Assembly: GCA_964443275.1 (NCBI GenBank)
Contig: CAYUCE010000009.1
Span: 1 to 45,575, forward strand
Direction: 5' to 3'
Source: CAYUCE01 sp964443275
GTDB lineage: Bacteria > Bipolaricaulota > Bipolaricaulia > CAYUCE01
DNA length: 45,575 nucleotides
Shown here piece after piece: positions 7,721 to 16,198 of the stretch. The notes under the pieces are model-generated. The model worked only from the letters and a program-made list of their open reading frames with translations, was not told where the DNA came from and made no database searches. The first letter of the stretch is position 1; every line of letters starts with the position of its first letter. The position numbers and the translations under genes are program-made.

Positions 7721-8617
7721 GTGTTTATCGAGATAAAAAAATCCAAACTGGCATATTCAATGATGTTGCCGGCCTTCGGTCTGATAGTTTTCTTCACTTT
7801 TTATCCTTTCGGACATGCGTTGTGGACAAGTTTTCACCAAGTTAACCCAGTCTTACCTGGAACTCCGTTTGTAGGTTTTAAAAACTATGGCTCGGTTCTT
7901 ACTAGCTACTACTTCATAAAATCACTGACTAATACTTTTACATTTATTGCAATAACTGTTCCAATAATTGTGGTGTTATCCGTCCTTGTCGCTAGATTGC
8001 TTATGGAAAGATTTATCGGTCGATCCCTTCTTAGACCTATGGTGCTTATCCCCTGGGTAATACCCAGTGCTATCACCGGTCTTATCTGGCAATGGATATT
8101 CAACGGAAGTTACGGTGCTCTCAATGCAATCTTATACAAACTTGATTTAATAAGTGATTATATACCCTGGCTTACTGAAGCTCTTACTGCAAAACTCGGT
8201 GTGACGATAGCTTTTATATGGGCACAGTTGCCTTTTCCCATCATACTGGTAATGGCTGCGCTTACCGCCATCCCTCGGGATCTTTATGACGCTGCAAAGG
8301 TGGACGGAGCTAGTGCATCTCAATGCTTCCGATACATTACCTGGCCACATATCAAAACAATGTTGGTTATAGTTATAATTTATGAAACCCTAACTGGTTT
8401 TACTACTTATAACATTCCTTATTCCATGACTGGCGGTGGACCGGGTACTGCCACTACTATGATAAGTTACTATATATGGTCGGAATCTTTTAACCAATTG
8501 CAATTTGGTGAAGGAGCAGCACTTGCCGCCATAATTGCTGGTATATCGTTAGCCTTCATATTTGGAATTTTAAAAGCGATCCCTAGTAGAGTTATGCTTG
8601 AAAAAGAGGAAGGATAA
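7721..8617 (+). CDS. Sugar ABC transporter permease, MalF/UgpA type
   Basis: A 298-residue inner-membrane permease with about six membrane segments, the first at residues 10-32. It carries the cytoplasmic EAA loop YDAAKVDGASASQCFRYITW, which docks the ATPase. It starts at GTG 7721 behind AGGAAGAAGG. The stop at 8617 is four bases from the next permease, so the pair is co-translated. With that permease and the Tat-exported binding protein it forms a CUT1-type sugar importer. No ATP-binding subunit is encoded in the operon, so the pair must use an ATPase encoded elsewhere, as happens for many CUT1 systems sharing an MsmK-like protein. Confidence 0.92.
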   Translation: MFIEIKKSKLAYSMMLPAFGLIVFFTFYPFGHALWTSFHQVNPVLPGTPFVGFKNYGSVLTSYYFIKSLTNTFTFIAITVPIIVVLSVLVARLLMERFIGRSLLRPMVLIPWVIPSAITGLIWQWIFNGSYGALNAILYKLDLISDYIPWLTEALTAKLGVTIAFIWAQLPFPIILVMAALTAIPRDLYDAAKVDGASASQCFRYITWPHIKTMLVIVIIYETLTGFTTYNIPYSMTGGGPGTATTMISYYIWSESFNQLQFGEGAALAAIIAGISLAFIFGILKAIPSRVMLEKEEG

Positions 8618-8620
8618 TAT

Positions 8621-9502
8621 ATGGACTGGGAGAGGATTGGCATTTATTTTAGTGCGTTGTTGATCTTTCTGTTTGCCTTTGGGCCTTTTATAGTGGTATT
8701 TATAGGTAGTGTTGTTCCGGAACTAGCTCTTATACAAATGCCCCCTAATTGGTTCAGCAAAGGATTCACTATAGCCAATTACAAGTACATATTTACTGGT
8801 GAAATTCCACAGAGACTTGAGGAAAAAGGTGCTGTCAGGAGCAGGATATCTCAAGAAGCTTTAAAGATACCGCACGGTTTGTTAAACAGCTTTGGGGTGG
8901 CAGCTGGGACCATGTTGGTCAACTTGCTATTTGGCAGTATGGCTGCTTTTGCATACGCTCGTCTAAAATTTAAGGGGAGAATAACCTCCTTTATGTTCAT
9001 TTTACTCAGTCGCTTGATCCCAATAATAGCTTTGGCCATCCCTTATTATCTAATTATTCAAAACCTAGGTCTTTTAGACACTTATTGGGCTTTGATAATA
9101 ATACATTCAGTTTTGACTCTGCCATTTACAATCCTAATACTCACCGTTTATTTTAGAGGAATTCCACCAGATCTTGAGGACCAGGCCTTGGTTGATGGAT
9201 GTAACAAATTCCAGATGTTTACGAAAATCCTAATCCCACTTTCATTACCTAGCTTAGTAGCAGCTGCTTTGTTTTCTTTTATGTTATCTTACAGTGAATT
9301 CCTTTTTGGTTTGTTGATATCCTCTACCATGCAGTCAAAACCTATATCGGTTATCCTTACTTCGCTTTCGGCAAATCCGGATGTATCTATGAGTTTACTC
9401 AATTCAAGTATTATTATTGCAATTATTCCCTCCCTGATACTAGCAGCAATAGTATGGCGATACGTGATTCAAGGATTAATTTTGGGAGCGTTGAAAGGGT
9501 GA
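8621..9502 (+). CDS. Sugar ABC transporter permease, MalG/UgpE type
   Basis: A 293-residue inner-membrane permease with six predicted membrane segments. It has a long periplasmic insert after the first one (residues about 30-85, with many charged residues). The EAA loop reads LEDQALVDGCNKFQMFTKIL near residues 185-204, with the conserved Gly. The ribosome site is AGGAAGGA. It pairs with the preceding MalF-type subunit. It is followed by a weak hairpin and T-run at 9507-9531. Confidence 0.92.
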   Translation: MDWERIGIYFSALLIFLFAFGPFIVVFIGSVVPELALIQMPPNWFSKGFTIANYKYIFTGEIPQRLEEKGAVRSRISQEALKIPHGLLNSFGVAAGTMLVNLLFGSMAAFAYARLKFKGRITSFMFILLSRLIPIIALAIPYYLIIQNLGLLDTYWALIIIHSVLTLPFTILILTVYFRGIPPDLEDQALVDGCNKFQMFTKILIPLSLPSLVAAALFSFMLSYSEFLFGLLISSTMQSKPISVILTSLSANPDVSMSLLNSSIIIAIIPSLILAAIVWRYVIQGLILGALKG

Positions 9503-9506
9503 GCAC

Positions 9507-9531
9507 GGGATAGCGATTTCGCCCACTTTTT
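9507..9531 (+). terminator. Weak terminator-like hairpin after the permease genes
   Basis: GGG-ATA-GCG-ATTT-CGC-CC (9507-9524) forms a short bulged stem, and CAC with five Ts follows. It lies five bases past the MalG-type stop codon and 40 bases before the oxidoreductase gene. The stem is short, so it may only attenuate. Confidence 0.3.
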
Positions 9532-9570
9532 CTATTAATTGAGGTAAATTTAAAAAGGAAAGGAGTCTTT

Positions 9571-10617
9571 ATGAGTGAAAGTGTAGCTTTAGGTGTAATT
9601 GGCGTTGGATTTATGGGAAAGCTCTTAGCCAGAGTGAGTTATGAGTTACCGTATGTTAATCTGGATTATGTCTCAGATATCGATGAGAAAAGGGGGCGAG
9701 AAATCGCCCGGAAATACAATGCTAAGTATCGTCCTGATTATCAAACGATGTTGGAAGAAGAAAATTTGGATGCGATAATTGTTGCTACACCTGAGTTTGT
9801 GCACAAGGACCCAGTGATAAAAGCAGCTCGGAATGAAGTGGATATTTTCGTGGAGAAACCTTTGGCTACCAATTTGAATGATGCCACCACAATGATAGAA
9901 ACTTGTGAAGAAGAGGATGTAAAGTTAATGGTGGGATATATCCTCAGGTTCGAAACGTGTTATGTAAAAATGAAGCAAGCTATTGATGAAGGGAATATAG
10001 GCCGGTTTTTATCAGCTTATGCCAGAAGAAATGCTTCGATTCAGGAAGCGGAAAGACTAGGGGGAAGGACCAGCGTAATAAACTATTTAAGCGTGCATGA
10101 TATTGACCAAATCTTGTGGTATAACTCCTCAGAAGTGGTCAGTGTGTACTCGAAAGCAGTCAAAGGTAAAGTATGGGAAAAATACGATACGCCCGACTTT
10201 GTGTGGACCACCTTTGAATTTGCCGATGGTAGTTTGGGAATTGTTGAAAGTGGGTGGGGTTTGCCAGAAAATTGGGCTAATTGGCAAACCCCACCCGCCT
10301 GGTCGAGTTTCGGGGATGTCCAAATGGAGGTGGTGGGAACAGATGGTGCGCTATTCATTGATTTTAATCCGATGAATCTTATTGGAGTTGATTTAGAGGG
10401 TTGGAAGTTTCCTGACACTCGGCACTGGCCTTCAGTGAACGGAAAAATCGCTGGAGCAGTAAAGTTGGAATTGGAACATTTTTTTAATTGTATAATGGAA
10501 GACAATAAACCTCTCGTCGATGGAGAAGATGGGAGGCGTTCTCTGGAAGTTTCTCTGGCGGCGGAAAGATCATTGGAAAGCGGTAAAAAAGTGGAATTGC
10601 CACTTTCCAATATCTAA
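9571..10617 (+). CDS. Gfo/Idh/MocA-family NAD(P)-dependent oxidoreductase
   Basis: A 348-residue dehydrogenase. Its N-terminal Rossmann domain has the dinucleotide loop GVIGVGFMG (residues 8-16) and the family signature VEKPLATN near 94, where the Lys is catalytic. The C-terminal sheet domain contains YLSVHDIDQILWY near 172-184, matching the substrate-binding HDID motif. Relatives oxidise or reduce hydroxyls of sugars, inositols and sugar acids. The start ATG 9571 has AAAGGAG five to six bases upstream. Being between an importer and an aldehyde dehydrogenase, it probably oxidises the imported sugar or a derivative. A strong 15-base inverted repeat lies inside the gene at 10252-10296. Confidence 0.9.
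   Translation: MSESVALGVIGVGFMGKLLARVSYELPYVNLDYVSDIDEKRGREIARKYNAKYRPDYQTMLEEENLDAIIVATPEFVHKDPVIKAARNEVDIFVEKPLATNLNDATTMIETCEEEDVKLMVGYILRFETCYVKMKQAIDEGNIGRFLSAYARRNASIQEAERLGGRTSVINYLSVHDIDQILWYNSSEVVSVYSKAVKGKVWEKYDTPDFVWTTFEFADGSLGIVESGWGLPENWANWQTPPAWSSFGDVQMEVVGTDGALFIDFNPMNLIGVDLEGWKFPDTRHWPSVNGKIAGAVKLELEHFFNCIMEDNKPLVDGEDGRRSLEVSLAAERSLESGKKVELPLSNI
10252..10296. repeat. Perfect 15-base inverted repeat inside the oxidoreductase gene
   Basis: GGGTGGGGTTTGCCA (10252-10266) and its exact complement TGGCAAACCCCACCC (10282-10296) flank a 15-base loop. The stem is GC-rich in a moderately AT-rich gene. It encodes the tryptophan-rich segment GWGLPENWANWQTPPAW. It may be an mRNA structure, or a chance result of the W/P/G codons. 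Confidence 0.6.
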
Positions 10618-10733
10618 CCTGCTATTTAGAAAGTTAGTTTTATGAGAGCAAAGTAGGTCAGTTCAATTAGTGGGTTTTGTCCTCTATTTTCATCTTGGCT
10701 TGTTATGAAGGATTCCACGGAGGTAGTTCAAAA

Positions 10734-12206
10734 ATGAAAAGAGAGTCAATGCAGATGCTTATCGGCGGTAAGTGGGTGGATAGTGGTTCGGGAGAGGTAT
10801 TCTCTAGCAGCAGTCCGGCCACTGGTGAAGAAATAGCAATTATCCCTCAAGGTACCAGAGAGGATGCTAATAAAGCAGCACTAGTTGCTAAAGAAGTTCA
10901 ACCTAAGTTCGCTAAGATGACTGCTTTTGAGCGTGGGCGCCTATGCCACCGGATTGCTGAAGAAATTAAGAGGGAAAGAGATGATCTCAGTAAATGGCTT
11001 GCAATGGATCAAGGTAAGCCCATTAAGTCAGAAGCTCCTATGGAAGTTGATCAGACCATCAGGCACTACGAGGAAGCTGCTGAGGACGTAAAAAGATTAG
11101 AGACCCCGGTACTACCTTCTAGTGATTCCGATAAGCGGATATTATTAATTCGCCAACCTAGAGGGGTTTTTGGGGTGATTACCCCCTGGAACTTCCCTTT
11201 AGCCATACCTTCCGAATATCTAAGTGCTGCTTTAGCTACAGGAAATGCTATCGTTTGGAACCCAGCTTCTACTACTCCTGCGGTAGCGATTAAATTAGCC
11301 CAGTGTATTGAAAGAGCACTGGAAAGTGAGGGAGTTCCTAAAGGGGTATTTAACATGATTACCGGCAAGGGTTCCGTGGTAGGGGATGCTTTAGTGATCA
11401 ACGAGGATATCGATGCTATTGGCTTGACAGGAAGTCCAGAAGTAGGTGAGGAGATAGCTGGAAAAGCCGGGTTAAAGCACCTGCTTTTAGAATTAGGAGG
11501 CAACGGGCCGGTCATTATATTAGATGATGCGAATATTAAGAAGGCTGCCAAGGCTGCAGCTTTCGGTTCCTTTTATTGTGCTGGTCAAGTTTGTGTGGCT
11601 AGTGAACGAATACTCGTTCATGAATCTATCCACGATCAATTTGTCAACTCTCTTGGAAAGGAAGTGGAAAGAATAAGGCTAGGGCCATCGCTGGATAGCG
11701 AAACTACTATGGGTCCACTCAACAATCCTGAAGTGGCAGCCAAGATGGATAAGCATATTCAGGATGCTGTGGAAAAAGGTGCTGAAGTGGTTCACGGGGG
11801 CAATCGAGCTAGTGGTTATCCTACTAATCTATACTATCAGCCGACGGTCCTAACTAATGTTTCCAGAGACACCTTGGTAAACAAAGAGGAGACCTTTGGT
11901 CCCATAGCGCCGATCATTACTTTTAAAACTTATGAGGAGGCTATAGAGATAACCAACGAAATAGACTTAGGCCTCTTAGCCTCTGTATTTACAAGCAATT
12001 TAAAGAATGTATTCTACTTTTCGGAAAATATTCAAACCGGTGTAGTAAACATAAACGAAAACAGTGATTATTGGGAAATCCATACCCCTATAGGGGGTTA
12101 CTCAGGCAAAAAAAGCGGTATGGGAAGATTAGGTGGCAGGTGGACCTTAGAGGAGATGACGCAAATAAAAACTATCAATATTGATTTAGGTAATGTTCGC
12201 AGATAA
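10734..12206 (+). CDS. NAD(P)-dependent aldehyde dehydrogenase
   Basis: A 490-residue ALDH-superfamily enzyme that oxidises an aldehyde to a carboxylate. Catalytic residues are present: Asn in GVITPWNFP (about 153), Glu in LLELGGNG (about 253) and the nucleophile Cys in AGQVCVASERI (about 287). NKEETFGPIAPI and SGMGRLGG near the end are further family marks. Length is normal for the succinate-semialdehyde/lactaldehyde dehydrogenase branch. I place the start at ATG 10734, nine bases after GGAGGT; longer readings add residues without a ribosome site. Context suggests oxidation of a sugar-derived aldehyde or lactaldehyde. Lactate itself is released by MurQ. Confidence 0.93.
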   Translation: MKRESMQMLIGGKWVDSGSGEVFSSSSPATGEEIAIIPQGTREDANKAALVAKEVQPKFAKMTAFERGRLCHRIAEEIKRERDDLSKWLAMDQGKPIKSEAPMEVDQTIRHYEEAAEDVKRLETPVLPSSDSDKRILLIRQPRGVFGVITPWNFPLAIPSEYLSAALATGNAIVWNPASTTPAVAIKLAQCIERALESEGVPKGVFNMITGKGSVVGDALVINEDIDAIGLTGSPEVGEEIAGKAGLKHLLLELGGNGPVIILDDANIKKAAKAAAFGSFYCAGQVCVASERILVHESIHDQFVNSLGKEVERIRLGPSLDSETTMGPLNNPEVAAKMDKHIQDAVEKGAEVVHGGNRASGYPTNLYYQPTVLTNVSRDTLVNKEETFGPIAPIITFKTYEEAIEITNEIDLGLLASVFTSNLKNVFYFSENIQTGVVNINENSDYWEIHTPIGGYSGKKSGMGRLGGRWTLEEMTQIKTINIDLGNVRR

Positions 12207-12235
12207 ATATTTATTGTCCGATTAAGGGGAGAGAA

Positions 12236-13000
12236 ATGCTTCTTGAAGATATGTCCTGGAGGGAGGCGAAAGAACGGTTTAAGGAAACAGATATAGTTCT
12301 TATCCCTATTGGAAGTACTGAACAACATGGCCCACATTGCCCTTTGGGGACCGACCTTTTCATTGCCCAAAAGATTGCCCAAAAGGTGGCTGCAGCTCAT
12401 GAGATTCTGTGCACCCCGATAGTACCCATTTCTGTATCCTCTTACCATCGGCAGTTCCCGGGTACGATTTGGGTTAATCCAGAAACCTTCCGGGATTATG
12501 TAAAGGATATAGCTTTGAGTCTAAAGTACCATGGAATTTATAAGATCGTTTTCGTCAATGGCCACGGTGGCAATTCAAGCTCTCTTAGGGAGATTGCTCT
12601 TTCATTAAATCAAACGGAAAGCCTTTTTACCATCGAATGGACCTGGTTTGTGTCTATTAAGCGGAAAATACGGGAACTCTTTGAAGGAAGGGAGATGAAT
12701 CACGCCGATGGACCTGAAACTTCGGTTATGATGCATCTTGACGAAGAATTAGTTAAGAAGGAGTACTTCAAGGAAGCCGAAAGAAAGGGCTCCACTAGTT
12801 GGAGAGAGACCATAGCAGGAACTCAAATACCCATTGATACCGTTTCTTTTTCCAAGAGTGGAGCTACAGGTAAACCTACAACTGCCTCTAAAGAAAAAGG
12901 GAAGATATTATTTGAAGTCGCAGTGGGTAAACTGAAAGAGTTGATTGAGTGGCTGAAAGAACATGAACTTCAGAAAAAAAGCAAGCTACCCTATGTTTAG
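12236..13000 (+). CDS. Creatininase-family metal-dependent amidohydrolase
   Basis: A 254-residue enzyme of the creatininase fold, which opens cyclic or linear amides with two divalent metals. Metal ligands are visible in PIGSTEQHGPHCPLGTD (Glu and His, residues 23-39), VNGHGGN near 107 and HADGPETS near 160. Relatives include creatinine amidohydrolase, FAPy deformylase and the peptidase MftE. The ribosome site is AGGGGAG. It is flanked by the ALDH and a RidA-type gene with short gaps, so it belongs to the sugar operon. An amidase here hints at a lactam or N-acyl intermediate of an amino sugar acid. Confidence 0.9.
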   Translation: MLLEDMSWREAKERFKETDIVLIPIGSTEQHGPHCPLGTDLFIAQKIAQKVAAAHEILCTPIVPISVSSYHRQFPGTIWVNPETFRDYVKDIALSLKYHGIYKIVFVNGHGGNSSSLREIALSLNQTESLFTIEWTWFVSIKRKIRELFEGREMNHADGPETSVMMHLDEELVKKEYFKEAERKGSTSWRETIAGTQIPIDTVSFSKSGATGKPTTASKEKGKILFEVAVGKLKELIEWLKEHELQKKSKLPYV

Positions 13001-13025
13001 GATGTAAACAATTTTGGAGGAGATA

Positions 13026-13493
13026 ATGCCGGGAAGAGTTGAGAACAAGATCAAGGAATTGGGTTTAGAGTTGCCGGAGATTCCTGAGCCGGTAGCAGAG
13101 TACGTTCCCGCAAAGAGAACTGGAAATTTGATCTTTTGTTCGGGACAAGGGCCGACAAAAGATGGCAAGGTGGTTTATACGGGAAAAGTGGGTGCAGAAA
13201 GGACGTTTGAAGATGGTTACGAGGCGGCAAGAATGTGCGCTTTAAACTGTCTAGCAGTTGTAAAATCCTTAACGGGGACGTTAGATAAGGTAAAGCAAGT
13301 AGTTAAAGTAAGGGGATTTGTTAACAGTACTTCCGAATTTGGTGAACAACCAGAGGTCATAAATGGTGCATCAGAGCTTTTGGTCAAGGTATTTAACGAA
13401 CGGGGAAAACACGCCCGGTCAGCTCTTGGCACTTCATGTCTACCCCGTAATATAACCGTTGAGTTGGAGATGGTGGTGGAAGTAGAAGATTAA
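13026..13493 (+). CDS. RidA/YjgF-family protein
   Basis: A 155-residue member of the RidA/YER057c/UK114 family (longer LPSP-like branch). RidA proteins hydrolyse reactive enamine/imine intermediates made by PLP enzymes, and other members are deaminases. Recognisable parts are NLIFCSGQGPTKDG, the helix NCLAVVKSLTGTLDKV, and ARSALGTSCLPRNITVELEM. In the last, Arg and Glu occupy the positions of the active-site Arg105 and Glu120 of RidA. I choose ATG 13026, five bases after GGAGG. Placement between an amidohydrolase and a sugar gene fits a role in removing an imine formed during amino-sugar breakdown. Confidence 0.88.
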   Translation: MPGRVENKIKELGLELPEIPEPVAEYVPAKRTGNLIFCSGQGPTKDGKVVYTGKVGAERTFEDGYEAARMCALNCLAVVKSLTGTLDKVKQVVKVRGFVNSTSEFGEQPEVINGASELLVKVFNERGKHARSALGTSCLPRNITVELEMVVEVED

Positions 13494-13530
13494 ATCGCTC
13501 ATTTTAGTCTAAAAAAGAGAAGGAGATCAA

Positions 13531-15213
13531 ATGTCAAAAAAACTTAAAGAGACGATCAAATTATGTAAATTCGAATATCCAACTTCTAAGTTTCCTTTCT
13601 ATCATGTAAATATTTTTGTTGAATTTGAAAACTCCGCTTTTGAAGTTAATAAGGTAATCAGTAATGGGAATAAAATAAGAGATTACCAGGTTTTTCAAGA
13701 TAATAAGGAGTTATTTGATAAGACCATACATCCAGGTAGGAAAGGCAATATCGTAGCTAGAGTCAATTGGGAGAATAAGAAGTCATATAAGCTAAAAATC
13801 GAGGGTGAATTGCCATCGGGTGAGCAAACAGAGTTAAAAGAGATCGAAGTTAAGGCTCCATCTTATGGAGGGTACTGGGACAGCGACTGGGAACATTATG
13901 CAGGGGTTGTTTTAAGTGAGAATGCTGGAATTTCAAGGTGTAGAGAGCCGGTTCATCTGACCGCAAGCTTTTATAAGGACCGCATTGACAGCTCGGATGA
14001 AATAAGAGTAGTGGGGATAGATCCGGAAACCGGAATGGCTGAGGAGACTCCTTCACAGATCTACGGTTTTGATGAGTGGAATGTCTCTAGATTGGTAGAG
14101 GAAGAACCCTTTCGTTATCAACCTACAGTCACTTTAGATTTAGTCTTTCTGGCCAGTGTATCTGCTAATTCTGAAAAGGTATATCTCATCTTTTACGGAA
14201 ATCCACAAGCTCAAAATCCGCTGTATAAAAGTGATCTAAAAGTAAGTGGAGAATCTTATCAATCGGAGGTAGAAAATGATTACTACCGGATGAAACTCCA
14301 TGATAAAAGTGGGTTCATTGATCAGATAGACATAAAGCAAGGTATAAACTCTATACTCGATCATCATATGGAACCTCCGGGTACGGTTCACTGGAATCCC
14401 GGCTGCTATGCGCCCCCCCGTATTTGGAGTCATGCTTCCGATTGGGACCCACCAGCGTACACTACGGGGATAGAGGGACCATTATTTATGATGAGAAAAT
14501 ACTGGGGGAAGCTACCATTCGACGTAAAGCAAGTATCTGCTTCGGTAACTTACTCGTTTTATGCACATAATCCCTACGTAATCATATCTACAGCATTAAG
14601 GATTGATGAGGAAATAGCAGTAAAAGCTTTACGTAACGGTGAATTCGTCTTCAAAAAGGAGCTTTTTGATGAATTCGTTTGGAAGGATAAAACTGGCGAA
14701 GTAGGTCGCTTGGAACTAGCTCAGGCTCGACCCCACCCCAGCCCTGCAGTGAGGATATCTCCGGATCCTCCCTGGCTGGCGTTATTAAATCGTGAGCAAG
14801 GATATGGATTTGGAGGGATTACTCTGTCGTATGTGAACGAACGTTTTGGTAAAGGATTGGTAAGAACTACACAGCCCCATTTCTATGTGGAAGCGGGACC
14901 TTGGGTTTACTGGTGTCGTCCACTGGTTAACACCTTTGTTACCAACAATCCACAAAGATTGGTTCCTGTTCCCGAAGGGTGTCTGTATTTAGAAAGAAAT
15001 GCCTATTTACCATTTAAGCTTAAGCTAGATGAAGGTAAGGAATACGAAGTTTTAGATAGATATCGAAAGATGTTAACCAATCCTCTGGAGGTGTTGGAAG
15101 TTAATATGGATACCGATGAAAGGGTCCCCGAAAAATGGGTTCAAGGCATCATTTCTGAAGAGTTTCAGGAACTATCACCGGAGGAAGTCTTTCACCCGGA
15201 CCAAGATAAGTAA
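13531..15213 (+). CDS. Large protein of unknown function, probably beta-sandwich and sugar-related
   Basis: I do not recognise a characterised family for this 560-residue protein. It has no signal peptide or membrane segment and starts with an AAGGAG site. Residues about 130-235 (GISRCREPVHLTASF, then a segment ending LIFYGNPQAQNP) resemble the N-terminal sandwich of YetA/rhamnogalacturonan-lyase-like proteins. The following NDYYRMKLHDKSGFIDQI is like the C-terminal sugar-binding sandwich of alpha-mannosidase/mutarotase-type enzymes. Aromatic and His-rich stretches (HWNPGCYAPPRIWSHASDWD near 290-310, PWVYWCRPLV near 458) could form an active site. Its place directly before the PIG-L deacetylase suggests an intracellular enzyme acting on the imported glycoside. 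Confidence 0.6.
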   Translation: MSKKLKETIKLCKFEYPTSKFPFYHVNIFVEFENSAFEVNKVISNGNKIRDYQVFQDNKELFDKTIHPGRKGNIVARVNWENKKSYKLKIEGELPSGEQTELKEIEVKAPSYGGYWDSDWEHYAGVVLSENAGISRCREPVHLTASFYKDRIDSSDEIRVVGIDPETGMAEETPSQIYGFDEWNVSRLVEEEPFRYQPTVTLDLVFLASVSANSEKVYLIFYGNPQAQNPLYKSDLKVSGESYQSEVENDYYRMKLHDKSGFIDQIDIKQGINSILDHHMEPPGTVHWNPGCYAPPRIWSHASDWDPPAYTTGIEGPLFMMRKYWGKLPFDVKQVSASVTYSFYAHNPYVIISTALRIDEEIAVKALRNGEFVFKKELFDEFVWKDKTGEVGRLELAQARPHPSPAVRISPDPPWLALLNREQGYGFGGITLSYVNERFGKGLVRTTQPHFYVEAGPWVYWCRPLVNTFVTNNPQRLVPVPEGCLYLERNAYLPFKLKLDEGKEYEVLDRYRKMLTNPLEVLEVNMDTDERVPEKWVQGIISEEFQELSPEEVFHPDQDK

Positions 15214-15330
15214 AGGAGAGTTAATTTCCGGGGATATTAATCGGTAAAACAAAAGTTTACTTACCCCGGTAAAATTTCAATGAGTGGGGGATTTATCGAT
15301 ATTTCGTAACTTAACTGGAGGCTATCGGTT

Positions 15331-16188
15331 ATGTTCGGAAGCAAATTGGATTTTCGTTATTACGACTTGGATAGGAATAACACAAGTCGGGATATTGATC
15401 TTCTGTTCCCGGATTGGAGTAGTAATGAAACTGTGGTTGTATTTTCCCCTCATGATGACGACACTCTGCTAGGAGCAGGTTACGGAGTATTGGCAGCGCT
15501 TTCTGAAGGGGCGGAAGTATATATATTTATATTCTGTAACGGATGTGCTGGGTACAGCGATACAAAAGAGAAGCAAACCATCGTTGAAATAAGAAGTGAG
15601 GAAAGTAAGAAAGCGTATGCCAATATCGGAATCGAAGAAGATCATATAGTCAGATTTGGGTATCCTGATTTCAGCGTTTTTCCTCATTTAGGCTGGCAAT
15701 TGCCGGGCGGATTGGAGGGTACTTTTGCTAAAACCCTTCCTAAACTGAGGGAAGTGAAGGTCACTCGCCTGCTGGTTCCTAACGGGTACAGAGAGCATCT
15801 CGATCATGCCACCGTAAATCAAATAGGAGCTTATGATGGACCCCAAGTCGGAGACCCAATTTTGGCAGATTGGGGAAAGGCAAGTCCTATTAAGAGTTAC
15901 TTGGAATATGCGGTATGGGGTGATTTCTCTCCTCAGGATTCTTTGATATCTGATAGAAGGAGGGACCTACGCGGAAATCGGATTATTGTAACTAATTCCG
16001 ATATGGAAGAGAAAATTCAAACCTCGCTTAAATGTTTTGAGTCGCAACAGGATATAATTAAGGATCTGATAAATCATCGGAAACGGCGGCGTCTTCGTGA
16101 AGGTTATCTGGAGATATACCTGGGTTTTGATCCTCGCCCCAGACTAGATTATGAACCTTACATAGAATATTTGCAGAAATTTGGGTGA
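15331..16188 (+). CDS. PIG-L/LmbE-family N-deacetylase
   Basis: A 285-residue zinc-dependent deacetylase of the PIG-L family, whose members remove acetyl groups from GlcNAc-containing compounds (GlcNAc-phosphatidylinositol, mycothiol and bacillithiol precursors, diacetylchitobiose). The zinc and base motif is SPHDDDTLLGAG (HDDD at residues 41-44, family form PHxDDE/D). RSEESKKAYANIGI is the usual helix, and YREHLDHATVN near 152-162 gives the HxxDH second half. It starts at ATG 15331 behind GGAGG. Ten bases after its end the NagB-like gene starts, so the pair may deacetylate and then deaminate the same sugar. This differs from the NagA/NagB route encoded further on. Confidence 0.88.
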   Translation: MFGSKLDFRYYDLDRNNTSRDIDLLFPDWSSNETVVVFSPHDDDTLLGAGYGVLAALSEGAEVYIFIFCNGCAGYSDTKEKQTIVEIRSEESKKAYANIGIEEDHIVRFGYPDFSVFPHLGWQLPGGLEGTFAKTLPKLREVKVTRLLVPNGYREHLDHATVNQIGAYDGPQVGDPILADWGKASPIKSYLEYAVWGDFSPQDSLISDRRRDLRGNRIIVTNSDMEEKIQTSLKCFESQQDIIKDLINHRKRRRLREGYLEIYLGFDPRPRLDYEPYIEYLQKFG

Positions 16189-16198
16189 GCGAATAAAA

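Noticed and set aside
10083..10610. Long open frames on both strands over the Gfo/Idh gene
   Set aside because: They are shadows of the oxidoreductase; they lack ribosome sites, and the plus-strand and minus-strand frames at 10097-10375 and 10129-10323 mirror each other because of the inverted repeat.
11066..11551. 161-codon minus-strand frame within the aldehyde dehydrogenase gene
   Set aside because: It lies opposite intact ALDH catalytic motifs and has a low-complexity, Ser/Pro/Ala-rich composition typical of antisense frames.
12098..12448. 116-codon minus-strand frame across the ALDH/creatininase junction
   Set aside because: It spans the end of one real gene and the start of another on the opposite strand; its composition looks like antisense.
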